This document shows positions 38,230 through 51,618 of a DNA stretch of 64,000 nucleotides, one piece after another; position 1 is the first letter of the stretch; each line of letters begins with the position of its first letter. The stretch lies in assembly GCF_047948215.1 (NCBI RefSeq), contig NC_134456.1, forward strand, positions 196,800,034 through 196,864,033. Reading direction: 5' to 3'. This DNA is from Lycorma delicatula (Eukaryota; Arthropoda; Insecta; Hemiptera; Fulgoridae). The notes below the pieces were generated by a model, which saw only the letters and a program-made list of their open reading frames with translations, was not told the origin of the DNA and did not search any database. The position numbers and the translations under genes are program-made.

Positions 38230-38800
38230 TGCTTCACGAAATCAGGGACATTAGCGGAAGGTGCTCCTCCCGCAATACACTACCCTATCAATTGGCGCAG
38301 GTTGACCAGCTTACACCCACTGAGCTCCATCACCCGCAACATGCGTCCACTAGGACAGTATATATTTACAAATTTTGTATCACAAGTGCCTCCAAACAAC
38401 GACGATCGTAAAATGAAGAACCACTACCGTTTCCCAAGGGGATGCAGAAGGGCAGAAAGCGTTGATTGTTCTTCCTGCCAGGAGCTAGATACGCCGAACA
38501 TGTGGTATTTCGGTGCCCTCGGCGAGACGAGGAACGCCGCGGTTGCTGGAGCCGGACAGCTAGAGGTACAAACCATAGTCGAGATAATGTTACACAGTCG
38601 GACAAACTATGACGCGGTGGCAATATCAGTAACCGGAATACTCTAGAGAAAAGATCATAAAGCCAGGAACATTCAGGGCGAATAGAAAGATCGTAGCGAT
38701 GTCCTCGGAGTTGAGACAGAAGAACTGGCCCGGAGAGCTAGGGGGTGATGGACAGCCCCCTGCACATTCACCTCTGTAACTGTTAGTGACACTATATACA
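38230..38800 (+). mobile_element. R1-clade LINE 3' end (ORF2 C-terminus + 3' UTR)
   Basis: The plus strand shows the C-terminal zinc region DCSSCQELDTPNMWYFGALG, which matches CQYCDELDTPKYVVFQFLRW at 12.1 kb. ETRNAAVAGAGQLEVQTIVE, LHSRTNYDAVA and the stop at 38644-38646 follow. Several zinc ligands of the usual DTPEHVVFRCPRW are lost. The 3' UTR includes ggtgatggacagcccc at about 38745-38760, shared with the 12.3-kb copy. The upstream part (38230-38400) is of uncertain origin. It is strongly 5'-truncated. Confidence 0.8.
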
Positions 38801-41800
38801 AAAGAATTATTTTTACTGTTTCTTTAATTTAAAATACTGAACTGTAAAATAATAAAAACGAATTATAAACTAAGAGTATGCATAATAAAATCATTACATA
38901 ATGGTGTTGATGTTAAGATGTGAAGATCATATACAACATTTTTCGAAGGAGCGTATAACAACAAGGTTAGGCGAATTTATTGCCTTTTATACCTTATTCT
39001 TTTTACTTGAATTGGTAATGGCGATGTTACTCTATACATATTACTGATGATTGTGTGACAATCGAAACTCAAATTTAGTTATATATTTATATTTTACTTA
39101 ATCTTTTCTTGAAAAATTTATTAGTACTTATTCGGTTAATTACTCTAGTGTAACTGCTGTAGTGTGTAACTGAGTAATTACTTACAGAGTAATTCACTCT
39201 TCGGAGAATATAATTAGTGATCATTATTGGACTACCGGAATTATAAGTTGCTGATGAGAACCGTCTGATTGAGCAGTTGGAATTTATGTTGTTTTAATGA
39301 GAAATTTACTTGGATATTAGATTACAGGAATTTTTAATTTTTTAAAAGAAAAGATTTCAAATAGTCAGATTTCAAAATTGTGTTTGCGCATTAGAAGGTT
39401 TATCAATTGTGTAGCTGTTGGGATGCAAATTTTTAAATCATTTTTACAATTCTCGCCAATGCCAAGAATCTTGAGTCGTTTTTCTTACATCATCTTGTTT
39501 ATAATTTAATGAATATTAATCTCTAATTTAATAAAAATTTGAATTACTAAAAGTAATAACAAAAGTATTAACAAAAAAAGATTACAGAAATATTAGAAGC
39601 AATTTTTCTAAAATTATTCAAAAAACAAATTGTTGAAATTGCTTTTTTAAAAATTGGCTCAAGTTAATAAGTGGTACACCGATCATGAAATAATCCAGGC
39701 TTAAAACTTATAAAAAAAAAATACATCTTTAGACATGAACAAACATCAAACATAATTATTTCCGTTTAGAAAAATTAATAAACGGTCTAAAGTAAACGAA
39801 AACAATATTCGAACACTAGTGCAAATACAAACTAGTATACCATTCTAATAATGCACCTAATCTGTTTGAAAAAAATTTCATGTTTGTTATTTTAATTTAT
39901 AGAATTATAACATTTAAATTTAACGGTAGAATGGTCTAGTACGGATACGTAAACGTTCATCTTTTTAAATGAATGGGATGTTTATTACTTTTAATCTTTG
40001 AATAAAATATTACTGGCTACTAGACAATCTAACATGTCCCAATCTAAGAACAAAAATTGAATTCTCTTTACGAATAAAAAGACAACAGTGTATTTATACG
40101 TTTGTACGAGTAGATATATCATTGCAAAATCGTACAATTTTCTATTTGTATCTTCTTTTTACTGAGCCCTAAGCTAAATATTACGATAAATTTTGAAGTG
40201 ATAAATACTCGGTTAATATAAATATTGTGTAACACTTCGTTTAAGAAAGATAGAAAAACAGAAGAAATGTAAAGTGTATGTTTGATACTATAACCCTGAC
40301 AATGGTTGTAGACTGCCGGTAACAAATCACCGTCGAAAATAATATAGTCATTCTCAAAACAAAATCATCCAAACTAGACTTATTAGTGAAATTGTGAAGT
40401 GTAGTAATGGTTTATTTACTAAGCCTTCTTTAGTTTAACATCGGTATGCTAAGCCCACCAAAATGTAAGTAATATTCATTCCTAAAAAAAACACCCTCAC
40501 TCTTAACAGTAACTCCGTTCTTCACAGGAACAACATTACTAACAGAAAAAGCGACTCTGTACAGACCTCTGGAGCTCCATGTGTAACACAGTTGGAAGGA
40601 ACATATATATTTAAAAAAATATTTGATGATTTTGAATACATTTGCAAGTAATAATATTCAGGAATATATAGATTTATATACAAAAATATTAAAACGGGAG
40701 CTTATTCTGTAAAAAGAGTATATCTCATTAAAAATGAAATGATAATCCTGCTACGAGAAACTTGCGTATTTAAAAAATCCATTTGCTTTTATATCTATTA
40801 ATACTCCACTCAACAATTTCAGTGTATTTTTTATAATCTATTGAAGACAATATAAGACTATATGTTTGTAATTCATTCCTTTTTCAATTACATTATTATT
40901 ATTATTGTTATTGTTACTATTATTATTATTGATTACTTAAGTTTTTATTTAAAAAATAGTACTTAATAAACTGAATACGTTAGTCTTATCTATTTTTTAT
41001 GCATAATGATAAGATATTTTTCTTTCATTTTTTAACCCTTACTTCACTGTAACATATGGTTTAACTATGTTCACGATCTACTGCGTTTAGTTCCACAAAC
41101 ATGTGATACCTATGTAAACATGTGTAAAGACCAATGTAAACATTTCATATAATGTTTATATGTGTCCACGTATATGTTTACTTACAGTTTCGAGTGATGG
41201 CAAACCATATTTAAGGTGAGAAATCGAATAACTCATTTTCATAGATTCTTATTTTTACATGGAATTTCTTTCATAAATAATTCAATAAAAAATTTTAAAC
41301 AAAACTACTTTCTAATACTTTTACAACATAAATAAATATCTTTCATGATAAAACTGTAGCAATATATAACCTACTATTTTTTTTAAGTTCTGAAATTAAT
41401 TATTTTGAATTTTCACACTAAAATACTTTTAGTACCTAATTACATAATTATATCATTATGCTATAAAAATTTATTGCTATGAAATGATGACAATGAATAA
41501 ATACAAAAAAATATATTCAAATCTTTTAGGTAGATCACATACTACTATTTCATACTACTAGAAACTACTACTGTTACTATTAAAAAATTTTCCACTAAAA
41601 AATAAAAAAACCAGTCATCAAAATTTGTGAATATGGTAAGAAGGAAAATTTAATATATATGCAAAAGATAAGGTAACATACACATAAATAACTGAATGAG
41701 AAGAAATAAAAACCTTTATTTCTTTATTGATGTCAATTTCTTAATTTATTTATTAATATTCTTTTCTAGAACTTTATTTGTAAAAATATCATCTGCAGTT

Positions 41801-42860
41801 AGAAAAATATCATTTAAAAGAGCTAAAATATTTAAAAAAAATTATCCTTAATATTTTTATGAGCTTCTTTCATCTAAAACTCATTTTGATGCGTTTATTA
41901 TGAGGTTATTTATGAATTTATGAGTTTTAAAGTAATATAAAAAAAAATTAGGAGTTAATTCATTGAACTTGGGTTGATAAAATATTAATAAATAAATAAA
42001 TAAAAATAAATTTAATCGCGAAAATTTTTGGTGAAGATGCATCCACCTTTTTTGTGAATCGGGTTAGCATATTTTTTTTATACAAAAGCACAATAGGCGT
42101 AATATCTCTTTATCTAACGCTGATTTCACTTTAACTTTTATTTACACTATAGATTAATTTTAAAGGGTAATTTTAAACATGAATACAGTAAATTAATCTA
42201 CTAAAATGTAGAACATCCAAAATTACTGCAGTCTTGTTTCTGTCAATCAATCTCCAGCATTACCTAAATCCACATTATCGCCGGCATAATGGATGGATAT
42301 CGTTACCGTCATGGATGCACAAAATCGACTTTATACTGAGCTTTAACCTTTTAACTCTGAACCAAACGTATTAAGTTTTCAGTAATAAATAATATAGAAC
42401 CTAATAAAAATTTGTTCTAATATGTTTAAACGTGTTTAGAATGAATGGGTTTATTTGTCGTAATATCTTATTGCTTTTTATTTTATTTTTAAACTTATTG
42501 CTTTTTAATTACACTGTGTTAAATTTGTTTTTCAGAAATAGGAAACAATTTTCTCCTAACATTAATGAAATTTTGATATAGTTACATTAAATTTCCCATG
42601 ATTATTAATATTAAATAATATTATAATTTACTCAATTCTCTTGCAAAATGTTTTTTTAATAATTTTATTACTATATACTTACATTTGACTAAATGTTGAT
42701 AGTGTAACAGGACTAGTATAACGGACTAGGGTAATGGATTTCTTCCAATTAAGAAGAAAGAAGGAAACATAATAATGAAAAGACGAATCTAGAAAGAACT
42801 AAAAAGAATTCTTTTCTTAGAATAAGGGGTCCGTTTAACAATTTTTTTCTTTGTAATACT
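38801..42860. other. AT-rich DNA, nothing recognised
   Basis: No coding segment, tRNA-like box or shared repeat was found; there are only short simple runs such as (att)n near 40890-40930. Confidence 0.55.
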
Positions 42861-43010
42861 GATAATGAACCTCCAAAAGTTCTTATTTGACCACAAGGAT
42901 TACAGGAACGGGGAAAATTTATCGAAAAAACACGGGCGCGGACAATGTAAACGTAAGGGCGCTCAAACAATTAAAGGGATAAACAGGTACTGGTTCTGCA
43001 GATCAAGAGA

Positions 43011-43050
43011 TATAAATACTGCCAGGGACCAGTGGACAAGGTGATTAGTT
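43011..43050 (+). promoter_or_regulatory. TATA-like and initiator-like pair (weak)
   Basis: A tataaata at 43011-43018 sits about 35 bases before a ttagttctg at 43045-43053, inside a patch (42870-43220) that is richer in GC than its surroundings. The spacing suits an arthropod core promoter or the start of an LTR-type transcript. No coding region follows within several kilobases, so chance is a serious alternative. Confidence 0.2.
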
Positions 43051-43446
43051 CTGTTAGGTCGTATTCTGTGCATTTGTAATAACAGTGATATCAGTAAGCG
43101 TGCGGTAACAACGAGTGAATAGTATCTCAGGAGTATTCCAGGAGGACAGTGGTTGAATATAGGAAGTTGTTCAGTGAGGTAACGGTAAACAGTAGTGAGT
43201 GACAGTATTATATTCACTTATAGTGTAGGGTAGTTCTATTATAAACAGTAAAAGTAATAATACTTGCATAAAGTGGACTCTATGAACTTTATACTTTTCT
43301 ATTATAATCTTGTTAACGCAATATTAGTTTCTGTCAGTCATTATAACATTTTTATTAAATGAGTAAATGGGACCGTATTGTTGTGTTTCTAATTTAATTG
43401 TCATTTAATCAATTTTGTCTTTTTATTAGAATTTATATTTTTTTTG

Positions 43447-43448
<2 letters not shown>

Positions 43449-43498
<50 letters not shown>
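43449..43498. repeat. (TA)n microsatellite
   Basis: About 50 bases of uninterrupted alternating A and T. Confidence 0.95.
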
Positions 43499-43499
<1 letters not shown>

Positions 43500-43501
<2 letters not shown>

Positions 43502-46500
43502 TTTTAAATTATTATGATTATTATTAGAGTAATAAATTGATTTATAAGACAATGTAACGTTTGTTGTTAACTCTCTCTCAATGTCCTTGTCGAAACGCGA
43601 ATACGAGACAATATGAAATTACTTTTTCATTTTTCTGTGAGAAATAACTGAACTCATTGGTAAAAAATTTCACGTGGTTTTAATTTGATTTCTAATTCCA
43701 AAGTCTGTTGTTTAAACAAAGAAAATAAAGTTATTCGATATGTATTAAAAAATCCGTTCTAGGTATAAAGTACAAAGAGCTGATGAATGTGATATTAATT
43801 TTCAACTTGTCAAAGCGTAAAGAAAAATTGGATCAAAAAGCATCAAAGAAAATTAATACACAAAAAAACATAGTGAAACATATTAAAATAACGATAAATT
43901 GCGTTCTATATCGCTAAAGAATATATTTATTTATTTTTATTGAATTTCTCTTCAGATCTTAAGAAGAGGGACGCTGAAGTCAAAATAAAATTCTTATATC
44001 TATTTGTAGATATTCTTGACTCTAGACTTAGTGTAGATTATTATTTCTAATTACTTTTCTACATATGAATTCAATTTATTATTACAAAATATCTCAATGA
44101 GTGCGAAATATTTTCAATATAATTATATACTTTATTAAGTGTTTTAACCACACTTTTAAAAATTCATAATTTTAAGTATAAAATTTAAAAAATTCCGTAC
44201 ATAAAAGGCTGATTACATCGTTAAAAGTTATCATAATTTTACACCGGATATATATTTATACATAATTATACCGAATGAAATAAACTAACATCGTTAGTTC
44301 TGAGGTGGGTGGTACTTGAATAACGTTCAACATGCATGAAGGTTGGTTTCACAAATTATCTAAAACTTTCCATAATCCAGTAATAATTAGTCTGGCTCTA
44401 CTTGTATAATCCAGGGCTATCAAACTAAATCAGCCATCGGAATAATCATTTATTCTTACCGCCAACACTCTTATGTGTAGACAAACATTAAATAAAAAAC
44501 AAAGCAGTAATGTATACCAACACTGTTCATTATTTTCTAAGTTTAAATGAGAGAATTATCTCAGTATTAATATGTCTTTCAATGTAATGGCTCGATTAGT
44601 TTAATTTATTACATGACAAAACCAATACATTTTATTTTAAGTTTATTTTAAGTTTAAAAATATAGTTAACGATTTTCCTGAATTATCGCAGAATTTACTT
44701 GCAAATTAAAATAGAGAGAATTTTAATAGCAACATAAATTTAATTAAAGAACATAATATTTTCACTAATCTAACGATAATTTTGATAATGATTACGGGTA
44801 TTATACATTTTAAGTAAATGTACTGAATACAACTTATACATATTTCAAAAGGTGAATAAATCAAGACTATTTTTAACGTTAATATAAACTCCTATTTTTT
44901 TAACCCTATTTTTAAAAGCGATCTATAACTGAAATTTAAATACTTAACTTTTTATAAGGGACACTCGTATTTAAATATACACAAATCGCAATAATAAATT
45001 TAATAATACTGTCAAAATAGTTTCAAGATAACAGTATGATTATAGGATAATTATATTTTAGAGCCTTAAATTTCAAAATATTCCAATAAAAAATACCAAA
45101 ATTTAGTTTAACAATTCCATTGTAATTTAAAATGGCCTCAACTGCAACCACTAAAAAAAGTCTATTTTTATTTTATTTTTTTTGTAATAGCTGAATTGAA
45201 GGAAGTAGTTCATTAAACAAAAGACGATCCAAGATATTATTGATTTTTAAAAAATGTCTGTATTTTAGACTGCGGTAAGCTAGTTTAAATCTTTCTCAAT
45301 TCTTATTTAAATGAGTTTAATTTGATAAAAATTTACGCAAATAGCAATGTTGAAAACACTTGTATGAAAGCCGGTCTACAATTACCATCAAAAGATGTAT
45401 TTAGAATAATTTTGATGGTTTTTATACTGATCGTGAACATTCCAGCAGTTCTACTTGTACTACCTCGCAGTCGAAAAATGTAGATCAGTTTATAGATCAA
45501 AATATTGTAAAACGAAATGACGTAAATAGTAGGATTTAACAACATGATAATAACAAATATCAGTATCCCTAATAACCTTAACAAAAATAGAGCATTGAAT
45601 AAACAAAGAAAAACATTTGGTGCATGAGGTGACATAGTTAATTTTGGATGATATGTAAACGAGGAGCCTAAGATAGTTTTACAATCATTTTCTCTTAGAT
45701 TAAATGTCATACATTTTGTTTTCTACTCGTTACTTAGAAACCTATTTCCTTAAATCACTCTGAAGCCTTTAAAGGCAAACTTTTAGACAAATCATATACA
45801 TCTTTCATATAGAATAGAATCGTCAATAAAATGCCCATTCATGTTTGAAATCCTGAAAGGATTATCTTCAGCATAATCTGCTGTTGCTAAGAATAAAAAT
45901 GGATCTACTAATGATCCTAAGATTAACCGTAAATGATACAAAGATCTTAACTTCAGATTTAAACAACTTTCTTCTTGTAATCTATGCGATATCTATAGTA
46001 ATGTGATTTAATTTCCTTACAAAAAAATGACTTAATCAAATAATACCCGTACACGAGTGTGTTTTTAGTAATTTGGTTTGTCAAACTGGGTATTTGAGAA
46101 AAGTATATTAACATCTAAATTATCATACTATTTCGCATCAATAATCCCTTCAGAAATTGCCACCAACGATGAAATCATATATATTCATGTTTAACAAATT
46201 AGATTTAAAGTAACATCTATCTTTAATATAAATTAACGTCGCTTTTGAACTATTAAAGCATCTTAGAAAATTCGTCTTTCAAGACATTCATACATTAAAT
46301 AAGAATTATGAAAATTTCATTAATTATTATTTTATTAAGTTGTTTATAATGCAGGATACGTCCTTGAAAGCAGATTATTTCTTATACATTCTCTTCAAAA
46401 GACCTTCTGATATTACCAGAAACTATTCAAACGTAATAGTATTAATTTAAAATTATGATGTGTTTTTTCACTTCCTAAGTGATAAATTGAAAGATATTAA

Positions 46501-46985
46501 TTTTTACCTCTATTATTTTATTTCATCAAATAAAAAATTCTGATGTGAATATCACATGACTTCCTTTTCCCCCATTTAAATTACATATATACATTTTTTG
46601 CTGCACTTCATTTAAATTTATTTCATTTCAAAGTGAGATACAATCCTCCAACTTTTTAATAAAGTCAACAGTTACACAATTGCTGAAATATTAGTTTTTA
46701 TTAACATCAAATATTTATACAATTAATAATTCAACAATTTTACATAAATTATTAGGATAAAGTAAAAGTCCCATTATTACTCGTATTATTAGATCAGTAT
46801 TATTCGTATATTCGTGCGTTGCTGATTAACAAAAGTTTCATATGTCTGGTGTGTCGTGTAGATAAAATTTAATAATTAAATTGTTCCGTTTAGTGAACTC
46901 CTGTATACTGGTTACAAAAGTTAATTTCGACCTTACGGTGTAAAATATTCAGTTTTTATTATTGGATTATTTGGTGAATAATCAA
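43500..46985. other. AT-rich DNA without a recognised gene
   Basis: A 125-codon minus-strand open frame at 45333-45710 is the longest in this interval. It has no recognisable domain and low-complexity hydrophobic content. I regard it as a chance frame in AT-rich DNA. Confidence 0.5.
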
Positions 46986-46987
46986 AA

Positions 46988-47410
46988 ATGAAAAAGAAAC
47001 AATCATACAGGAAAAAGAAACATAAAATAAAGAAATACATCTCAAAAAACCGACAAAAAGATGAGTATGAAGAGGAAGAAAATATTAAGAACAAGGAATG
47101 AATAAAAAGATTAAGAGACGATGATAAATTTAAAGGGGAAGAATATGTTAAAACCAAAGAAAGAATAAAAAGATTAAGAGAGGATGATGAATAAAAAGAG
47201 AGAGAAAGTTTTAAAACTAGAGAACGTGTACACAAATTAAGAGCTGAAGAATTATATCAAACCGAATATCGATTAAATGATCGGCAACAAAATACAAAAT
47301 AACGAAATGATGATCAACTCCGACTTCGCGAGAATATTGTCCGATAATATCAGAGGAGTAATGAACTAAAAGATAAGAATTTTTTGCAATTATTTAAAAT
47401 CGGGCAAGTA
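46988..47410 (+). pseudogene. relic coding region with five 21-residue tandem repeats
   Basis: From ATG 46988 a Lys-rich leader (QSYRKKKHKIKKYISKNRQK) is followed by five consecutive units of exactly 63 bases: 47078-47140, 47141-47203, 47204-47266, 47267-47329 and 47330-47392. The unit pattern is E-x-x-K-T-K-E-R-I-K-R-L-R-x-D-D-E-x-K-x-E. Examples are EYVKTKERIKRLREDDE and ESFKTRERVHKLRAEEL. All units share one frame, interrupted only by point stops (TGA for an Arg CGA in unit 1, and TAA in units 2, 4 and 5). That shows a former protein rather than noise. Charged repeats of this kind occur in front of helicase domains of some Helitron/PIF1-type insect proteins (recollection, not verified). 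No helicase follows here, so the function is unknown. A minus-strand open frame at 46933-47235 is its antisense shadow. Confidence 0.65.
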
Positions 47411-47691
47411 TATCAAATAAATAAATAAAAATAATATATATAAATAAATAAAGTATAAAGATCGGGTATCAATGTATATATTGTTCTTGTGAAAGACTAC
47501 TTTTCAAGCACTCGGTAGTTAACTTTAATGTAAATAAAATTAAACAGAAATTCCAGAATAATTAAATAAAATTAAACTAGGAAATTAAAAAATAATACGA
47601 TTCTAAATTATAATTTTCAATTAATATTAAATAATTAGATGATCACTAAATCTATTACACATAAACATATGTAGTAATGATTCTATTTTCT
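47411..47691. other. AT-rich spacer
   Basis: Nothing was recognised between the repeat-coding relic and the SINE. Confidence 0.5.
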
Positions 47692-47808
47692 GGTTAAACT
47701 CTGGGACCACCGTTACGTATTGCTTCAGAGGATAAGTTGAATGATTTGTGTGAAAATGCCTTGCCTGACCGGGATTTGAACCCGGGACCTCTGGATGTAA
47801 TAATGCTT
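47692..47808 (-). repeat. SINE-B, 5'-truncated copy
   Basis: On the minus strand, ccagaggtcccgggttc and aaatcccggtcaggc match the B-box region of the copy at 51619-51777 (B box complement at 47772-47782). The tail with tcctctgaagcaatacg and ggtggtcccagag follows. The A-box half is missing. It abuts the 660-bp repeat copy directly. Confidence 0.82.
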
Positions 47809-48437
47809 ATTTTATTAAATTACATGTGCACATTTTTAAAACTACTTAAAATTCTATTCCACTAATAAATTCAAATTTTTTTTCATTTTTTTTTTAATTG
47901 TTATTGAATAATTATTTATTGTAACTTTTTTTTTACAATCACGGCTTAATAATTAATAAATCAATATATTTAAAAATAAAAAAGTTAAAAAAAAAAAAGG
48001 AGATGAAGTCTGATTCGAACCGATGTGCCTTGCCCTTATACATCCAAATACTCGTATATAGCCGTGATGTATAAAAGATCTCAAGAAGGGTTTATTACTG
48101 CACATAAGAAAAAGTCCAAAATCCAATTTTTGGGGGTTTTTGGGGGATTTTGGACCTTTTTGGACACTTTTGGTTCAGTCGATTGCAATCAAAAGGGATG
48201 GTGCACAACTAGATGTTACAACAGTCCTAAATCCAACATTTCAACATCCTACGGCTAATCGTTTTTTGAGAAATGCGAGGTAGATAGATAAGTACAGACA
48301 TACGTACGTACAGACGTCACGCCGAAACTAGTCAAAATGGATTCAGGTATGGTCAAAATTGCTATTTTCGTTGAAATCTGAAAACCGAAATTTTTCGCGG
48401 TCACAGTACTTCTTTTACTTTGTACAAGGAAGTAAAA
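47809..48437 (-). repeat. ~660-bp repeat family, copy 2 (inverted relative to copy 1)
   Basis: Read from 48437 down it starts acttccttgtac and follows copy 1 (28657-29320) block by block: the cgcgaaaaatttcggttttc block, the tacgtacgta block, ggatgttgaaat, the ccaaaatcc/ggattttgg pair, and the tRNA-like segment with B box (complement at 48011-48021) plus gacttcatctcc. The AT-rich 3' part, with aaaatgtgcacatgtaattt near the end, also follows copy 1. The terminal tacaaggaagt of copy 1 is absent here because the SINE-B sequence takes its place. Confidence 0.8.
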
Positions 48438-48439
48438 AA

Positions 48440-49900
48440 TAATAAATGTTTTACTGTTAAATAACTGAAATATTTTAACTTACTGTATTAACCATTGATT
48501 AAAAAATCTTTTACAAAGTAGTTAAAACCATGGAAAACGAAAATTTTTTTTTGAGGATCTGAACAGAATATAGTTTGAAATAAATTTTTTATTTATCTCT
48601 TCATGCCAGCGATAAAGGTTTAAATATTAAACATTACTCCATTCTGAATGTATCATTAGAAGAAACATAAATGGAAGTCCACAAATTGAAACAATAAAGT
48701 TTGAAAATTCGTAATATATCAGTTAGGAGATGCTTTTTTGTATTAATACTTTCAGGTATTACTCCAGCTATATTATTTTTATATGCTAACATCATAAAAA
48801 ATAAAATTTTGAAGAAGTCCGTTGGGATTCAGCATCTTTTCTATATTTTCTCAATTACGTATTTGACTTTTTTAAAATATTAAAAAACTAATCCCACTAA
48901 CACAGAAACTACTTCACAAATGCCATTTGTGTATAGTTTTCCCGTTTTTAAGACAGTATAAAGCCGAACAGGCTCCAGCATTCATACACTTTAGCAAAAA
49001 ATAGAAAATTATTGACGAAGAATTATTTTTGGACATCGTTGAACACTTAAAAAATCTAGCCGTTATCTTTTTACTGATAGAAATTTTATTTTTTTACAAT
49101 CGGCGTCTGATAGAAAGTCTTGAATCTTATCTGAATTATCATCTAATAAAAAGATATTGTATATTATACAAGTCCCATATCATTTTATTATATTCTTAAT
49201 AAATATTGCAATAAATTTATTTAAAATAAAACAGAAGATTCTTTTTGCAGAAATTGTATTGTTTTGTAAAACTATTAAGTATCAGTCCATTGATTAAATA
49301 AAACTGATTATTTTTACTTTATCAGACTGAATTAAATTTTATAACAATATGTTTTAACTGATATATACTCAAATACCTTTCCTTCAAAACTTTTATATCT
49401 TTTTTCTGTACTGCTTTTATTATCTAATCAAATTTGTATTACTATTATTTGTTGTATGAAAGATTTTTTATTCATTTGTATGAAATTTAACCATTTCTGT
49501 TTACTATTAATTACTTTTATATTTCTAGTTTAAGTTAGGATTAAAATTTTATTACAGTTTACCTTGATTCGACCTATAATATTTATGGTATTTTATTTTT
49601 TTAAAGATCAGTAGACCTAACCATTCTTACTGTGATGCGTATAAAATATATACCGATTTGAATAAAATATCCATTGTTTATTATACCAATTAAAATTGAA
49701 AAAGTAAAAAAGATCCTTTAAAAAATCAGATTCGATGTCACATAAAAATAAAAAATAATAAATTATTAATTATTGTATTTCGGAATTTCTTTTCGCTAAC
49801 ATTAATTTTGTAAACATTCTGATTTTTAGATTCCATTTTACTTGAGAAAATAACAGTGTCAGAAGAAACCATGCGTATGAATTCTCACAAATTACGTATG

Positions 49901-49956
<56 letters not shown>

Positions 49957-51604
49957 TAGAAAGAGTATTTGTATTCTCTGTATAGAAATGAAGCTGTATT
50001 GTATGAGTGTTTACTCGAGAACAATGCATTTGTGTACATATGATGAGGTTCGGTGTTGTTTTAATCGATATCGTACGAACGATTAATCGTTATCCTTGCA
50101 TCTGCCGTGTCGTGTTGTGTGTTTATTACACTTCCTTTACTCCGTGATAAATGAACATCGCCAGCAGTGAAATTCTTCCATACAAATTATAATACAACGT
50201 TTTATATATTTGTGAATTAAATAATATTTTATAATTATCTGAGACAAAATTGAAATGTAATGGAAAAAACGAGTAAAAAATAATAATTGTTTAATTTGAT
50301 ACTAAGCATTAGAGCTTATTCTGTTAATAAAATAAATTTATAATATTAAATTAACAAAACAATTTAAAAACAATTAGTATAATTTTGATTAAAAAAAAGT
50401 AAATTATACAATTAGAATTATAGTACTCTTTAGTACTTCACGTATATAATCTTCATTCACGCTATATAAACCTGCAGTTAAAGCCTACACACTTGGGAGA
50501 ATTAACAAACTATAATAAATTTTAGGCACTTTTCTAAAAAAAAAAAAAAAAAAAAAGTATTTTTATTTATTTGTTTCACTCAATTAAACTGGTAATTGGA
50601 TTAGGTAACGAAGATTGTAATATATTTTAAGGTAATAGATTTGTTATTTGATAAATTTACTCCTCTTAGTAACATCAAAAAATAATTCTAACTTCCACTA
50701 TTAAAATTATGGCAATTATAAGTTAATTATTTTCTTCAACTTTCTGCTTCAATAAAACGTTAAAAGGACTAAAAAGACGCTTATCGGTGTTGTAAAAGCT
50801 TAAATTTAATGATAGAAATGTGTACGCAGAAAGAATCTAAAAGCTTGAAGAGCTTTTTTAGTGGATTCAAATCTGAGGTTCCCTGAATTAAAATTTGTTT
50901 ACGATTATTTTCTACTTTACAAAGTGAAATAAAAAACAACATTCGAAAAACCTAGTACGTATCTAGAAAAGAAGAATGCAAGTAATTATTATTCTTCTTT
51001 TACCGTACTTTGCTTTCCTGATTCGATTTTTCCCTTACTGAGTGATGGTACAATACACATAATTCATTGTGGTATAAAAGAAAGTTGTACACTTGTGCGT
51101 TATTTTTACATTATCTTTTTCTTTCTTTCTTAGATTAAGATTCAATCAAAAGAGCCGAAAAACAAGAAGTACCAGTAAGAATATCATTCTGTGAGAGTAA
51201 TGGTTTTCATTATATAAACAGCGTCTAAGTTGAATAAAGATGTAACATACTGGGTTGGATAGAGGTTAAAGTTTAGTAGGTTTAAAATATTGACATACAA
51301 CATTATGTTAGGCTCAGTGAGGAAGGAAACAGAAAACCACTTCATTCTACACTTTCTCTTGACTTCTTGGAATTGATAGTGCTTTATTCTTGAGAGTGAC
51401 TATCTATTTTTCGATGCATCTTAAAACTATAACCGTTAATTTAGTTCCTTAACTTAGTTAATATACTCTTTAAAAAAAAATAAGAAAATTAGATTGAAGA
51501 ATGACTGGTTATTGTTTTGTTGTTAATTACGTTTTATTTTGGTTTCAGTAATTATGTAAATGATAATTATGTATGTATAAATACCCGTGTACATGAAAGG
51601 ATCT
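48440..51604. other. AT-rich DNA with a microsatellite
   Basis: Nothing coding was recognised. A (TA)n tract lies at 49902-49951, a 20-base poly-A run is near 50537, and GC-richer sequence at 50040-50170 could not be assigned. Confidence 0.55.
49902..49951. repeat. (TA)n microsatellite
   Basis: About 50 bases of alternating T and A. Confidence 0.95.
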
Positions 51605-51618
51605 AATTGACATCAAAT

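Noticed and set aside
45333..45710. 125-codon minus-strand open frame in AT-rich DNA
   Set aside because: It has hydrophobic, low-information residues, no domain, no splice-site context and no repeat support; it is treated as a chance frame.
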